From Gnetum montanum (taxonomy: Eukaryota > Streptophyta > Gnetopsida > Gnetales > Gnetaceae): 64,000 nucleotides of DNA. Below the pieces are notes generated by a model. It had not been told where the DNA came from, did not search any database, and worked only from the letters and a program-made list of their open reading frames with translations. A program made the position numbers and the translations under genes. Shown in pieces: positions 20,301 to 32,323 of this stretch. How positions within the stretch are numbered: position 1 is the stretch's first letter; each line of letters starts with the position of its first letter. The DNA lies in NCBI GenBank assembly GCA_015680685.1, contig MNCI01025571.1, positions 219,632-283,631 of the forward strand, given 5' to 3'.

Positions 20301-22650
20301 CTCCCGACTTTTTGATTGGTAAATTAAGTTGTGCACGCGCTAAGCTTTCTCTTTTCGAAATGATGTGAGCCTTGTTTAATTGTGACTCTCCTTTATTCTT
20401 TGTTACACAGGTTGGTTGAAAAGATCAACAGCTCAATTGGTCAGGATCCTAATTCGGTCTATTTGATTGGTGTTCTTGATATATATGGATTTGAATGTTT
20501 CAAAGTCAACAGGTACGGTTTTCAACTGGAAATTAGTTAAAATAATTCACTTGTAAGTATTTTGTCACCTCACAATCTATCTTTCTTGTATGTAAATGTT
20601 AACATAGTTCCTTTACCATTTAATACAGCTTTGAACAAATGTGCATCAATCTTACAAATGAAAAGCTGCAGCAACATTTCAATCAGGTTTATGACGTTTT
20701 GTTTATGATTTTCTTAAATAAAGATGCACATTCCTTTCCAAGGCCATTTCCAGAGTAATTTCCTTCATTATCCATGATGCAACACATTTTTGACATACAA
20801 ACAACACGTATACTTGAAATGCAGCATGTCTTTAAGATGGAGCAAGAAGATTATATTAGAGAAGGAATCAACTGGAGTAACATTGAGTTTGTTGACAATC
20901 AAGATGTGCTGGATCTTATAGAAAAGGTTTCTTTACATTCCTCGGAATATGCATTGAGTCAAAAGCTGCTTGTATTGAATATATAGGATTATGATATTGA
21001 ATCACAATGCATTTTGTGTTTTGCAATACTTTTTCGTCTAATGGTGATTACAATATTGGCGTGACTCTGCAGAAACCTGGAGGAATTATTGCGCTTTTGG
21101 ATGAAGCTTGGTATGTTTGTACTCTTTACACTATTTGCAGTTTCCAAGGTCGTTTATTGTATAATTCTTCTTGTTGGATACTTTAATTAGATCATTAAAT
21201 TTCTGCTATCAAGCAGGGCCATGACATTTTTTATGTGAAATTAACTATAATTGATTGGTAGCCCAACTCTTAACATATTTAATTCTCTAGTACTATAGTT
21301 ATGTTTTTTTCAATCTAATGATCCTAACCACCAAGTTTTTTTTTGCCATCCAGTATGTTTCCAAAGTCAACTCATGAAACATTTGCTCAGAAAATGTATC
21401 AAACATACAAAAATCACAAACGCTTTTCAAAGCCAAAGCTCGCTCGCACCGAGTTTACCATTAATCACTATGCTGGTGATGTAAGTGGTTGCTTGTTTCA
21501 GTATACAATGTAATTGTTGAACAATGCTATTTGGCCATCTCTGTTAACACGGTCTCTTATATTCCGTGCAGGTCACGTACCAGCCAGATCTTTTCCTTGA
21601 GAAGAACAAGGACTTCGTTGTTCCAGAGCATCAAGCCTTATTAAATGCTTCAAAATGTCCGTTTGTAGCTGGTCTGTTTCCTGTTTCTCCAGAGGAGTCG
21701 TCAAAGTCGTCCAAATTCTCTTCTCTTGGCTCACGGTTTAAGGTATGTAAATCACACAAAAGACAAGTGTTCATGTTTCTAAATGCCCGTAGATTTTCAA
21801 TTCTTCATAATTTTATTGGAATATCAAATTTCAACCTGAAATTTTAAACGTGACTGGTATCATTTTGCAGCTACAATTGCAATCTCTTATGGAGACTTTG
21901 AACTCCACGGAGCCTCATTACATCAGATGCGTGAAGCCCAACGGTGTGCTTAAGCCAGGGATTTTTGAAAATTTCAACGTACTGCAGCAACTACGTTGTG
22001 GTGTAAGTATACACTTTGTAATCCTGTTAGAAATGCCAAATTGCCACCACTATATAATCTTATTTCCGAAACGCTATCATGATACGATGTTCTTTTTTAA
22101 CTTCTCAGGGTGTTCTTGAGACGATTAGGATCAGCTGTGCAGGATATCCCACTAAGCGGACATTCGACGAATTTCTAGACCGTTTTGGTATGCTTGCGCC
22201 AGAATTCCTTGAAGGGTGAGTTTGTGTATCCTATTGCTGTTGTGTCTTGGATAATGCTTCAATTCCCCGTTTTAGTCTTTCAGGGACATGCACAGAGACT
22301 TCAATGTTTTCCGGATCAAATTAATTTCGTTATTTTTAACGATACAAGCGTGTCTTCCCTGTTATTCCAGGTATGACGAAAAAGCAGCTTGCGACAAAAT
22401 TTGTGAAAAGATGGGTCTCAAGGGTTATCAGGTTTGTTTACAGCCTAATAACCATCGTTATAATAAACATGCAGAAGCTCTATTTTTTAAAGGTAACTGT
22501 AATATTACTAATGGTTTGCGATATGATCTCAGATTGGGAAAACCAAGGTTTTCCTCAGGGCAGGACAGATGGCTGAATTGGATGCCAGAAGAATTGAAGT
22601 ATTAGGGCAGGCTGCAAAACTGATCCAGCGACAGGTCCGAACTCATCTTG
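17357..22650 (+). CDS. myosin XI motor domain exons 1-20
   Basis: Exons: 17357-17359, 18028-18162, 18430-18573, 18676-18821, 18974-19130, 19224-19282, 19393-19552, 19650-19799, 19955-20091, 20172-20318, 20411-20512, 20629-20686, 20825-20926, 21073-21110, 21354-21480, 21572-21742, 21871-22002, 22109-22215, 22371-22431, and 22533-22710 whose 3' half starts the neck. SH3-like region around residues 9-55 ([19 protein letters not shown]). ATPase elements are intact: P-loop GESGAGKT at residues 158-165, switch I NNNSSRFGKF at 211-220, switch II DIYGFE at 436-441. The converter contains [15 protein letters not shown] at about 715-729. Actin binding uses the [16 protein letters not shown] region. This part hydrolyses ATP and binds actin. 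Confidence 0.95.
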
Positions 22651-25600
22651 CTCAACGAGAATTTATTGCCCTGCGCCAAGCTGCAATTCATGTGCAAACT
22701 TTATGGAGAGGTACCGATAAACTGTCAAATTTACATATTGAATGTTGTATCGTAAGCTGCCAGTGCTTGTTCTCTGTTAAAAGCGGGTTTCTTGTACATA
22801 TTTGCAGGCAAATTGGCACGGGCTCTGTATGATTACATGAGAAGGGAGGCAGCTGCAACATGCATACAGAAGCATTCCCGCAGGCACCGAGCAAGGCAAG
22901 CGTATGTCCAGCTTCGTCTTTCAGCTATTGTTGTGCAGGCAGGCCTCCGTGCAATGGCTGCCCGCAAAGAGTTTAAATTCAGACAGCGTACTAAAGCTAC
23001 TACAATTATTCAGGTGCCTAGCATGTCATTTGTGCAGACAAAATTCAGAAATAAGAGTACAAAGAACTTTTGCTGAACATTCATTGGAATGCATTTCAGG
23101 CTAAATGGCGTTCGCATGCTGCTCACGACTCTTACAAGAAGCAGAAGAGAGCATCTGTGGACTTGCAATGTGCCTGGAGATCAAGGATTGCCAAGAAGGA
23201 GCTCAAGAAACTCAAGCAGGTATTATCCGTTAAAAGCTCAAGGTTTTATCAATTGAGATGCATTTTCCATGGTTTTCTTCTTTTAGTAAATGCAAGCTTT
23301 GGATACTGTTATTCTGTAGGCTGCAAGAGAAACAGGAGCTCTTAAAGAAGCGAAGGACAAACTGGAGAAACGTGTCGAGGAGCTCTTATTGCTTCTGGAC
23401 GTAGAAAAGAATATGAGGGTAATGAATGAGTTGTTGCTTATGTTGGTCTTAGTATGCGGCGCTAATTGAAAATTTGGATAATTATGGCCAATTTTATTTT
23501 GCAGACCGATCTTGAGGAAGCCAAATCTCAAGAAATTTCGAAACTTCAATCGACTGTTGAGAAACTACAATCTCAATTAGAGGAGGCCTATGCTACTGTA
23601 ACCAAAGAGAGGCAAGAGGCAAAATTGGCCCTTGAACAAGCACAGGCTGTTATCCAGGAGGTTCCCGTTGTTGATACCGCTATGGTCGACAAACTTACAA
23701 GTGAGAATGATGAATTGAAGGTAAGAAGAATTTGAATAATGATGCGATTTCTGTTGTCTTCGGCTTTTGGAAAAGCTATATAATGAACATGCATGTCACA
23801 GACTTCGGTAGAATCACTTCAGAGGAAAATTGAGGAGGCTGAGATACTCTGTGCCGAGGCACTAAAACAAAGCGAAGAAAAGACAAAATTAACGGAGGAG
23901 CAAAGCACAAAAATAAATGAGCTTGAAGAAGCTTTACAAAGGTTTGAACCCTTAATGCTTGTGTACTGCAACGGAAACCTTTTTCGAAAGTCTACTGTGG
24001 CAGTTGTTTGTTCTCTTTATTAATGATTAAAATCTTTTTATCCCTTACAAATGTTTCATTAAAGTCTGTTTGGGTTTATTACAGCCTTAAGGAAAATCTG
24101 ACCAATTTGGAATCGGAAAATCAAGTGCTTCGTCAGCAGGCCTTGGTTATCTCTGCAACTCCCGACTTGTCAGAAGAGGTGAAAAGGTTAGTCCGCGATC
24201 TCAAATTTACATTTTTTTTTACCTTGCTCCTGTATGTGAAGGTTTCTCTGTTCTGGTTACTTGTATTATATTCTAGTTTTATTCTTTGATTTTTCAGACT
24301 CGAAGAGAAGATTGCGGAGTTGGAATCTGATAATGAGGCTCTCCGGCAACAATCACCTGTATATGTGCATGTGCCGGTAGAGGTTGCCACTCAGAATAAG
24401 GCTCTGATCACTGAGGTATCCTCGGTCACTTCATCCTTGGCAAACGCTGAACTTTGTAACTAATTCTCTAAAGTTTCCTGTAACCCTGAATCATTTTCTG
24501 CTATGCAGAGGACTTCGAGTCTGGAGAATGGACCTGTGGTAAATGCAAACCCAATAGCTTCCTCTCCTATTCAAGTACTTACACCCCAAATTCAAGTACT
24601 TGCACCTCAAAACGAAAATCTGCAGAATATTCAGCCAACCATGCCTCTAAACGAGAATCTGCAAAACATTCAACCGAACATTCAACAGCATTCTCCAACA
24701 ATTAAGAAACATGTAGAGAAAGAGTTGAAGCCTCAACGGTCTCTAAACAACAGACAACAGGTATGCTGGTGTTTGCTTATAATTCAGATGTGGATATGCT
24801 TGTGTAAGGCTATAACCAAATTATCACATCTAATGTTATGTTAACGTTGGTACCAGGAAAACCACGATGCTCTTCTGAAATGTGTATCAGAAAATGTGGG
24901 CTTCAGTCGAGGCAGACCAGTTGCAGCTTGTATGATCTACAAATCTCTTCTGCAGTGGAGATCCTTTGAAGCTGACAAGACCAACGTATTTGATCGTATC
25001 ATTCACATGATAGGGGCAACTATTGAGGTGATGAACATTAATTGATTACATCTTCCAAAATCAGCTCAGCATTTTGCTTAAAGATGGCTAGTTTCAGGAC
25101 AATTAAGAGGGCTTGTCTCTATAGATTGCTGAATCCTTTTTACTACGTTGATGCCTTCAAATTTAGGAAACGGATGGCTGCTTGCCGTACTGGCTTTCAA
25201 ATACATCCACTTTGCTGTTTCTTTTACAAAGTACCCTGAAGGCAAACGCTGCAGCTGGTATGGCTTCCCAACGTTCTCAACGTGGCAGATTATCCTCTGT
25301 TTCATTGTTTGGCAGGATGGCCCAAGTAAGGCATATTATGTTTTTCTAAAAGATCTACAGTTATTCTAGCATACGCAGCACTAGTTCCTTGGAAAGTGTA
25401 TTCCTAATGCTTTAACTGCTGTACACAGGGCTTCAGAGCATCCCAATCAGGGATGGGAATTTCTGGCGGAAATGATGGCATGATCAGCAGAATGAATGTG
25501 TTACGTCAAGTAGAAGCCAAATATCCAGCATTGCTTTTCAAGCAACAGTTGACAGCTTATGTGGAAAAGATCTATGGAATGATCCGGGACAATTTGAAGA

Positions 25601-27185
25601 AGGAGATAGGCCCTCTGCTTAGTTTGTGCATACAGGTAAGGCACACAGCGCTAATATTTAACAATTTCGATTCGTTGACTCCATAAAATTGTCATCTTGA
25701 AACTCTTGCCTTTCTGGGTTGATACTAGGCACCAAGAACAGCAAGATCACGATTGATCAGAGCTTCGTCGCGATCATCTCAAGGACATGCCTCTGCTAAA
25801 CAAGCATATAGCAGCCACTGGGAAAACATCCTGAAAAGCCTAACCAGCACCCTAGAAAAATTGAAAGCTAACTATGTAAGCAGATTTCAGTGTCTCAGTT
25901 TTTACCCTTCTGGATTGAATAAAATCTGTTGACACACGAGGCGTTCTCTCCGTTGCAGGTTCCGGCTATTTTGATCAGGAACATCTTCACGCAGACATTC
26001 TCATTTATAAATGTGCAACTTTTTAACAGGTAAATAAATGCTAACCTTTATGAACCTGTAAGGCAAATTACTCGAAAATGCATCGGTTGTCAACTGTGAG
26101 TGTTATTATCAAGGCATGTTTTATTCTTGTTCCGGTACTTAGCTGACTGGTATTCTGTTTACAGTCTTCTGTTACGTCGTGAATGTTGTTCATTTAGCAA
26201 TGGAGAATACGTTAAGGCTGGTTTGTCAGAGCTGCAACATTGGTGCCAAGAAGCAGCAGAAGAGGTTAGGTTCCCTTGCACACAAACATTTCATGATTAT
26301 TTCACATCCTACAAATGTTTTCGTTGCATCTTCGGATATTTATTTTTTCCTGACACTTTTCAATTATATGCAGTACGTCGGATCGGCCTGGGATGAGCTT
26401 TGCCACATCAGACAGGCGGTGGGATTCCTGGTAAGATATTTTATGGTTAACCGATGCAGACATTTCCTGATTATCCTGTACTTCTAATTTTGCATGGACG
26501 TTCCCTAACCACTTTCAATCTTTTGTTGCCTACTATTCTAGGTCCTGCAGAAGAAGCCTCATCAAACCATAGAAGAAATCACCAGAGAAATTTGCCCTGT
26601 GAGCATGAATTAATCTTATTTCATAAATAATAGCACGTACTACAGTTATTTGGCTGAAAATCTCATTTTCCTTTTTAAAATGCTGTGTCTAGGTTTTGAG
26701 CATGCAACAAATCTACCGCATCAGTACCATGTTTTGGGATGACAAATATGGCACGCAAACTGTAACTCAAGATGTATGTCGATAATGACTAAGTAGGAAA
26801 ATCCTTTCATTTGCAGGTGTCTGTAGAAAAAATTCTAACTAGCTGAAAATTCTCAGGTAATTGCTAAGCTTAGGGTTTTAATGACGGAAGACTCCAGTAC
26901 AATGTCGAATTCTTCTTTCTTGTTGGACGATGACTCAAGGTGTGAATTCACTTCGTGTTTCGGATTTATTTGTTAACCTCATTATGAGTTTTATAATTTT
27001 GAGCTTTAGGCCGCCTATTTTATCAAAATTTCATCACTGAGCCTAAAAATTTGGAATGCAGCATTCCTTTTACAGTGGATGATCTTACAAAGTCTGTCCA
27101 AGACATTGTTCTCTCGGATGTGGAGCCACCGCAATTGCTTCGTCAGAATTCTGCCTTTCACTTTCTGTTGCCGCGCCCCGAATAA
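17357..27185 (+). CDS. class XI myosin heavy chain
   Basis: Plant myosin XI is an actin-based motor that moves organelles and vesicles and drives cytoplasmic streaming. I assembled 39 coding exons; all introns are GT-AG, every junction keeps frame, and the total is 4824 nt (1607 codons plus TAA at 27183-27185), a usual length for the class. The order is N-terminal SH3-like region, motor, six IQ motifs, coiled coil, variable linker and globular tail with DIL domain. Six IQ motifs plus a DIL tail separate it from class VIII. Exon 1 codes only the initiator Met: ATG at 17357-17359 is followed directly by GTAAGG, and a 668-bp intron precedes exon 2. No stop, frameshift or splice defect was seen, so the gene should be functional. 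Which myosin XI paralogue it is cannot be told from sequence reading alone. Confidence 0.95.
22610..23219 (+). CDS. myosin XI neck: six IQ motifs
   Basis: The end of exon 20 (to 22710) and exons 22808-23013 and 23100-23219 encode about residues 738-880. Six IQ motifs are visible: [89 protein letters not shown] and [18 protein letters not shown]. Each binds calmodulin or a related light chain, giving a long lever arm, as is typical for class V and XI myosins. Confidence 0.95.
23320..24760 (+). CDS. myosin XI coiled coil and variable linker
   Basis: Exons 23320-23418, 23505-23720, 23802-23941, 24085-24186 and 24298-24415 encode about residues 881-1105, rich in heptads ([50 protein letters not shown]), which dimerise the heavy chain. 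Exon 24509-24760 (residues 1106-1189) is a low-complexity linker with two in-frame tandem duplications: a 21-nt unit coding [14 protein letters not shown] (24569-24610) and a 39-nt unit beginning NENLQNIQP (24611-24688). Confidence 0.9.
24857..27185 (+). CDS. myosin XI globular tail with DIL domain
   Basis: Exons: 24857-25027, 25167-25325, 25429-25635, 25729-25875, 25959-26029, 26165-26264, 26374-26430, 26542-26598, 26693-26773, 26857-26939, 27062-27185, residues 1190-1607. Recognised blocks: [51 protein letters not shown], then the DIL core [20 protein letters not shown] and [18 protein letters not shown], and the end [16 protein letters not shown] with [10 protein letters not shown]. The tail binds cargo receptors. 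Exon 25167-25325 needs care: it also has a longer open frame, but the correct frame is the one giving LPYWLSNTS and SLFGRMAQ, which keeps phase 0 at both junctions. Confidence 0.93.
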
Positions 27186-28288
27186 TTTTGCCTAGATTTT
27201 GCTCAACTCGTTGATTTGTTATGAGTGGCTTTCTGTTGAGTTTTAGCAGTCCACCAAGTTTTCAATGAGTGGAAGCTATAGATAGCATTCTACCCAAAAA
27301 ATTTATTTATCTATTTTTTGTTTGTGAGTGACAACCCTTTTGCAAGCGGGATACAGAAGAGGTGTGCATTCTTGCTTTACAGGCTTGATTGTAGAGAAAC
27401 CACTTAATTCCCATTCATGGAAAGCAAGTTGGAGTAACAGTAAAAACACTTCAACCATGGGACTGACGGAAAAAAGAATTTTGTTTTTTCCAGGACCAAA
27501 AAGTGAAAAGAAAAAAAAGGGTGTTCGACACAGAAATACCATGTTCCCCCTTCTGTGTCCTTTGCTTTCCGTTGGATATCATATCAATATTGATCCCGGG
27601 TGTGTTTTTCAATTCGTTAGTTGTTTGTAAAGGCCATTAAGGCTGCTGATGAGTGTGTATCCGGCCATGCAATTTGAACTTATTGGCTGACAGTGAAAAA
27701 AATGTTTTTAATAATGGTGTTCAAGTTCCCTATTTCTGGAATCTATCAATTTACTGCATCATGTACTGCAAATTGACACGAAACGAAAAAAATTCAAATG
27801 ATTATCATTTTGTACCCATCGGTCATTTGAATCTGGCTGTTAGAACGTTGTTTTAGTTCTTGACTTCAGAACGTGCACCATCAATTTCGGTTGCTTTAAA
27901 ACTCGGCGTAAAAACCCACTTTGTTGCTCGAAGGAACATTATATGGCATAAAACATAAGGCCGCTGGCAGCCTGGCACTAAAGCAATCCGTCTATTTCAA
28001 AATGGAAAATTCCGAAGTTGTAAAGAAATTCACCTGTTTACTCGAAGATGGATTTTTGGCTTTTACAATTTGTTGTTAAAAAGAGCTTTATGCGGGAATG
28101 CCTGTCGCGTTTCTAAGTGAGGCTTTTTGCAATTGCTTCCGGCACTAATAATAATGAGGTGTTAACTTAGTGGTTGAAGTATACTTATGTTACAATTATC
28201 AGAAATTTTTGAGAATTGCTCTTTGGAATCACTTTATTTTAAGATGTGATTCAAAGATAGATTAATGGTTATGAAAAAAACCAATTGT
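27186..28288. other. myosin 3' UTR and downstream flank
   Basis: AT-rich. The 3' UTR starts at 27186; TTTATTTATCTATTTTTTG at about 27301-27319 may be part of a plant far-upstream or near-upstream polyadenylation region, but I see no clear AATAAA. The rest shows no coding family, RNA gene or repeat. Confidence 0.5.
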
Positions 28289-28415
28289 AAAAGAAGAATC
28301 TACGGACAAACTTGATTCACGTTCTAACAAGCTAAAAGAAGAATCTACGGACAAACTTGATTCATGTTCTAACAAGCTAAAAGAAGAATCTATTGACAAA
28401 TTTGACTCATGACAA
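28289..28415. repeat. 45-bp tandem repeat, about 2.8 copies
   Basis: Units beginning AAAAGAAGAATCTA start at 28289, 28334 and 28379. The first two are almost identical, the third diverged (TATTGACAAATTTGACTC). It lies between the myosin gene and the left end of A5. Confidence 0.9.
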
Positions 28416-28589
28416 AACCAAAATTAGTGAAACAAGCTTATGCATAAACTCAAAACTAACATTTAGGCTTAAGTAAGGCTTATAGCTACGGAAAGTATAC
28501 TCTTCATTGAATTTTACTGGTTCTCATGTTAGCTTGTCTCTTAGTATCAAGTGTGTCGGAATTAGAATGTGTTGGATTACCATATCCAG

Positions 28590-29734
28590 TGATGAAACAT
28601 CAAATAAGATGGTCGCATCCATGCATGCTTGCCCGTTGACACAATCCTATTGATGTATCCCCATTGATGTATCTTAGGATGCGTTAATGAAGTATGTCTA
28701 TGTTGATGTAGACATTGTTTATAGAAATGTGTGCACCCTTTGCATTTATAGCATCCTTTGGTTGTTTCCTTAGCCAAACTCTTACAGTTTTTTTTTTTTT
28801 GTAGAAGTTAGAATAAGTGCGCACAACGAAGGTATGTCTATGTTGATGTAGACATTGTTTATAGAAATGTGTGCACCCTTTGCATTTATAGCATCCTTTG
28901 GTTGTTTCCTTAGCCAAACTCTTACAGTTTTTTTTTTTTTGTAGAAGTTAGAATAAGTGCGCACAACGAAGGTATGTCTATGTTGATGTAGACATTGTTT
29001 ATAGAAATGTGTGCACCCTTTGCATTTATAGCATCCTTTGGTTGTTTCCTTAGCCAAACTCTTACAGTTTTTTTTTTTTTTTGTAGAAGTTAGAATAAGT
29101 GCGCACAACGTGGATTTAAGTGCTTGTACGACATTTTATTCAAGTGATTTGTACCTAGACACATTTGCATGAGTGGCAATAAAATTGAGATTTTTGTTTT
29201 CCATTATAGCCCTTGGACTAGCGTAACTTTACTTTCCAGCAATTTGCTTTACATGCAATTTACTTTCTTAATATTAATATTATTGTTTGTAAGCAATGTG
29301 AGTACAACCACTTTGAGCAGAATATATTAGTGCTTGGTAATTCTAGTAGTGGATACTTGGTATGTTCAGTAGTATACACTTAGTAACCTAGTAGTGTTAA
29401 TATATATTTAGGATGTGTACAGAAAGTGGGAACATATACTCTACGTTAGGCTAATTAGTAAATTTCAATATTAAATCTTTGTTTACTTAATCATTTAGTA
29501 AGCAGAGAAAATAATAAAAAACATAAAAATAAATATCTTATGCCTTAATCATACTTAATCATATGTATAGATTAACACAAGTGTTGATTGGGAAGACAAC
29601 GAATAATGACTATATAATTCACTGTTTAGGAATATCGACCACTTAGGTAAATAAAGTCCATGGAATTCGATTGGATCACATGTAAACACTCGTGATTCGT
29701 ATGGTTGGGCGTAGGGATTACTCATTGCTCATCA
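28590..29734 (+). repeat. A5 5' LTR
   Basis: 1145 bp, TGATGAAACATC...GCTCATCA, in reverse orientation to the LTRs of A1, A3 and A4; its end (CGTAGGGATTACTCATTGCTCATCA, split here as CGTAGGGATT and ACTCATTGCTCATCA) mirrors their start. The flank to the left is TCCAG. It contains three copies of a 140-bp unit. Confidence 0.8.
28692..29110 (+). repeat. 140-bp tandem triplication in the A5 LTR
   Basis: Three near-identical units start at 28692, 28832 and 28972; the last differs mainly by two extra Ts in its poly-T run. Each unit holds GTTTATAG, GCATTTATAGC, AGCCAAACTCTTACAG, a T12-T14 run and GTGCGCACAAC. By alignment with the A2 LTR this spans the U3/R boundary, so the core promoter and start region are triplicated. 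Confidence 0.9.
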
Positions 29735-29754
29735 TTGGCACTGTTACCAAGGAC
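29735..29754 (+). other. A5 primer-binding site, decayed
   Basis: TTGGCACTGTTACCAAGGAC directly follows the LTR. It matches the A1 PBS at most positions, with the GCGCC core changed to GCACT. Confidence 0.75.
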
Positions 29755-29891
29755 TTAGTTTATCTAACTGTGTTAAATATTAGTAAATAGTGAATTCATA
29801 CAAAGTTGTTGTAAGGAAAACATAATGAATTATCTTTCAAATAAAATAATAATAATATTCTATCAATGCATAATTTGTTGAAATCACTAAA

Positions 29892-31139
29892 ATGATTTCT
29901 TCTCGCAGGAATGATTCACCACCACATATCAATGATTCTAATCAACAACATGATAGATCTAAAAGGACTACTAGTGAAAAACCTCAACAACTAAAAGTGG
30001 TCTATGTACATCTGGATCTCTACTATCCAGATTTCACTTTCATTCTCCATCAAGATAAACAACTACACTAAAGGGATACGAAGGGCAACATTTTATTACC
30101 TCCTGAATGGTTTGTTCTTGCAATGCTTGTGGAAAATCTCATGAAGTTGGGAATTGAAACATTAGGCCCAGAGTATGAGGTAATAGACCATACCTCTAAA
30201 GATTATTAGTCAATGTATACCCAGCTTAGTGAAGATTGACACATGAAGACATGTTATGAAGCCTCCAAGGGTAAGAAGGTCTCAACACCATTGTTTCTAC
30301 AGTCACAGGAGGGCCTTGAATTTTTCTTTGGGCAATCTCAACATCAAGATTCTCCTCCTTTTGGGTGAGAAAGACACACTTCAACAATGGTTACAATAAA
30401 TTTTGGTGAATAACCATGATGAGGGGAGGATAGAGTCTAAAACTAGAAGAACTTCAAGGCAAAGATCTCCTAGTCCTTCATTAAAAGAAAAAGAAAAAGA
30501 AAAGGAGAGAGAACAATCAAAGGACTATAAGAGAAGGACTAGTAGGCACCATTATCATAGCCCTCCACCTTCACTATCTTCCTCGTCATCAAACTCTAAT
30601 AGGAAGGACCATGGTTGATACTGAAGGAGGAATGATTAGGATTGAGATGAAAATGATCGAAAATCCCATCGTAATGATGGAAAAAGGGAGCATAGTCAAT
30701 TACAAGAGGAAGGGGAGCATCATCAGGAACAAAGGCACAATAGGTCAAATCATAAGAGACATGGTTATGATAGGGGCCACCATGAACACAATGACTATGA
30801 TGAACCATTGCTTACTACAAGGAACATGATCAATATTTTAGAAGTAGCTTGAATTCCTACTAGGCATCCAAGGGATAGCTGAATCAAATGGCTTGATATG
30901 AATAATATCCCTAAATTTTAAGGAGTACATAATGCTAATAGTAGCCTCAACAATGAAATGCAATAAGGGATGTCAACTTAAAGTTGGATGACAATATGAG
31001 TGGCTCTAAGCATAAGCCTCGAAAAGGGATTTTTTTAGACCTAACAGTTTGCCTAAGCTCTCATAGATATCTATGGTTGTGAACTCTACATCAATTGCTT
31101 CTGAAGTTACTATTGAGTAGCCTTTAAACCAAATGTTCC
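29892..31139 (+). pseudogene. A5 gag, internally deleted
   Basis: Starts ATG 29892-29894 (MISSRRNDSPPHI), then VVYVHLDLYYPDFTFILHQD, a charged Arg/Ser/Lys-rich stretch (30403-30600) and the capsid motif LDMNNIPKF near 30893-30920. After about 30990 homology jumps towards the protease: about 1 kb of capsid and Cys-rich coding present in A1 and A3 is missing. Many stops. It cannot make a particle protein. Confidence 0.65.
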
Positions 31140-31452
31140 AAAATGTTCATATTGTCATGTTGACTCATGCAGTAACAGACTAGATCAATGTAGAACACCT
31201 TTCTAGAAAAAGACTCGATCTTGGGAGTCCCTTAATTTATTTGGAGATTGTAGGAAATGATCCATGCAAGGCTCTACTAGGCTTAGGTTCCAAAGCAAAC
31301 TTAATTTCTCAAGAAATGTATAAGACTTGCAACTTGCCTCCACTCCAAAAATGTAATATCAAATTGGAGCTTGTAGATCAATCCATCACTATTCCTTTAG
31401 GATTAGTGGAGGACATTATGATCACTGTTTATGATTAATCATAATTTCTTGG
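31140..31452 (+). pseudogene. A5 protease, first part
   Basis: Aspartic protease segment: SPLIYLEIVGNDPCKALLGL, GSKANLISQEMYK, LPPLQKCNIKLELVDQSI and PLGLVEDIMI. The catalytic D of the DSG/DLG triad is G here (LLGLGS where A3 has LLDSGS), so it is inactive. The coding is interrupted at 31452 by A4 and continues at 41361. Confidence 0.75.
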
Positions 31453-32323
31453 TGATGAGCAGCAAATACCCCTACGCTTAACCATATGAATCACTAAGCA
31501 TTCACGTGTGATCTAGTCAAATTCTATGGACTTTATGTCTTTCGATACACTAGCCTCTAGGAAGTGAACTTGCCCTAACAATCATTTGTTGTCTTCCCAA
31601 TTACACTTGTGATATACAAAGGTATGGTTAAGTGTAATCAAGGCATATGATTTTTATCATTTTTATGTTTTATATTTTGAGTGCTTAAAATAAAGGATGA
31701 AGGGAATGAGCTAATTTAATTGCTAATTTAATCAACTAACCAAGGTCTAACTATTCCTAATATAAGTATTCGGTCCCACTTTTTGTACACATCCTGAACA
31801 TGTATAATGCTAACGTTAAGCGTTATTGGGATTACCAAGTGTCATGCACATGCTTGAAGTGATTGTACTTATGTGCTTAATTAATTGTTATTTAATCTAG
31901 CTTAATTTAGCTTAATTTAGTTTAATTACTTAAAACATTAAATAAAATTGCTGAAAACATTGAATGCATAAAGAAAATATTTTATAAGTGCACACATTGC
32001 CGTGCTTAGGTACAACAGTGCTCAAATAAAGATTTGTACACTCAATGACTTCTGTTGCAAGCACTTGGGAAAATATTCTAACTCTGGGAAAGAAAAACTA
32101 CAAGAGCTATGCTATGCTATGACTAATATATCCCCAAACCATGCATCTGAGTGCTATATTTATAAGTCAGCACACATCCTGTAATATCAGATATTTGACA
32201 TCATCTCTGAGCCCCAGATATTAGGTGTCTGATATTAGAGCTTTGATATTAATGATATCAGATATCTAATATCAGTGATATTAGATATCTGATATTGGAG
32301 CCAGAAAAAAATATATTTCATCA
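31453..32323 (-). repeat. A4 3' LTR
   Basis: TGATGAGCAGC...ATTTCATCA. A minus-strand TATA box lies near 32155-32163 (CTATATTTATAAG). U3, only about 160 bp, is almost entirely GATATC/TGATATT repeats. It is followed on the right by TACCCCCATGACT, the PPT on the minus strand. Confidence 0.88.
32255..32295. repeat. 41-bp near-perfect palindrome in A4 U3
   Basis: Arms 32255-32274 (ATATCAGATATCTAATATCA) and 32276-32295 are exact reverse complements separated by one G. Further GATATT/AATATC pieces lie at 32180-32250. Confidence 0.9.

Noticed and set aside
25148-25369. 73-codon open frame in the myosin tail region
   Set aside because: It is in the wrong frame. The exon 25167-25325 read one base over gives LPYWLSNTS and SLFGRMAQ, which match the myosin XI tail and keep phase.
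28577-29108. Three minus-strand open frames with the repeated peptide MAKETTKGCYKCKGC, looking like small Cys-rich proteins
   Set aside because: They are translations of the 140-bp tandem units inside the A5 LTR; each repeat reproduces the same frame. No promoter or independent support.
30403-30618. Arg/Ser-rich frame resembling an SR-type splicing factor
   Set aside because: It lies in collinear position with the charged segment of gag in A5, and equivalent Arg/Lys/Glu-rich stretches occur in A1, A3 and A4.
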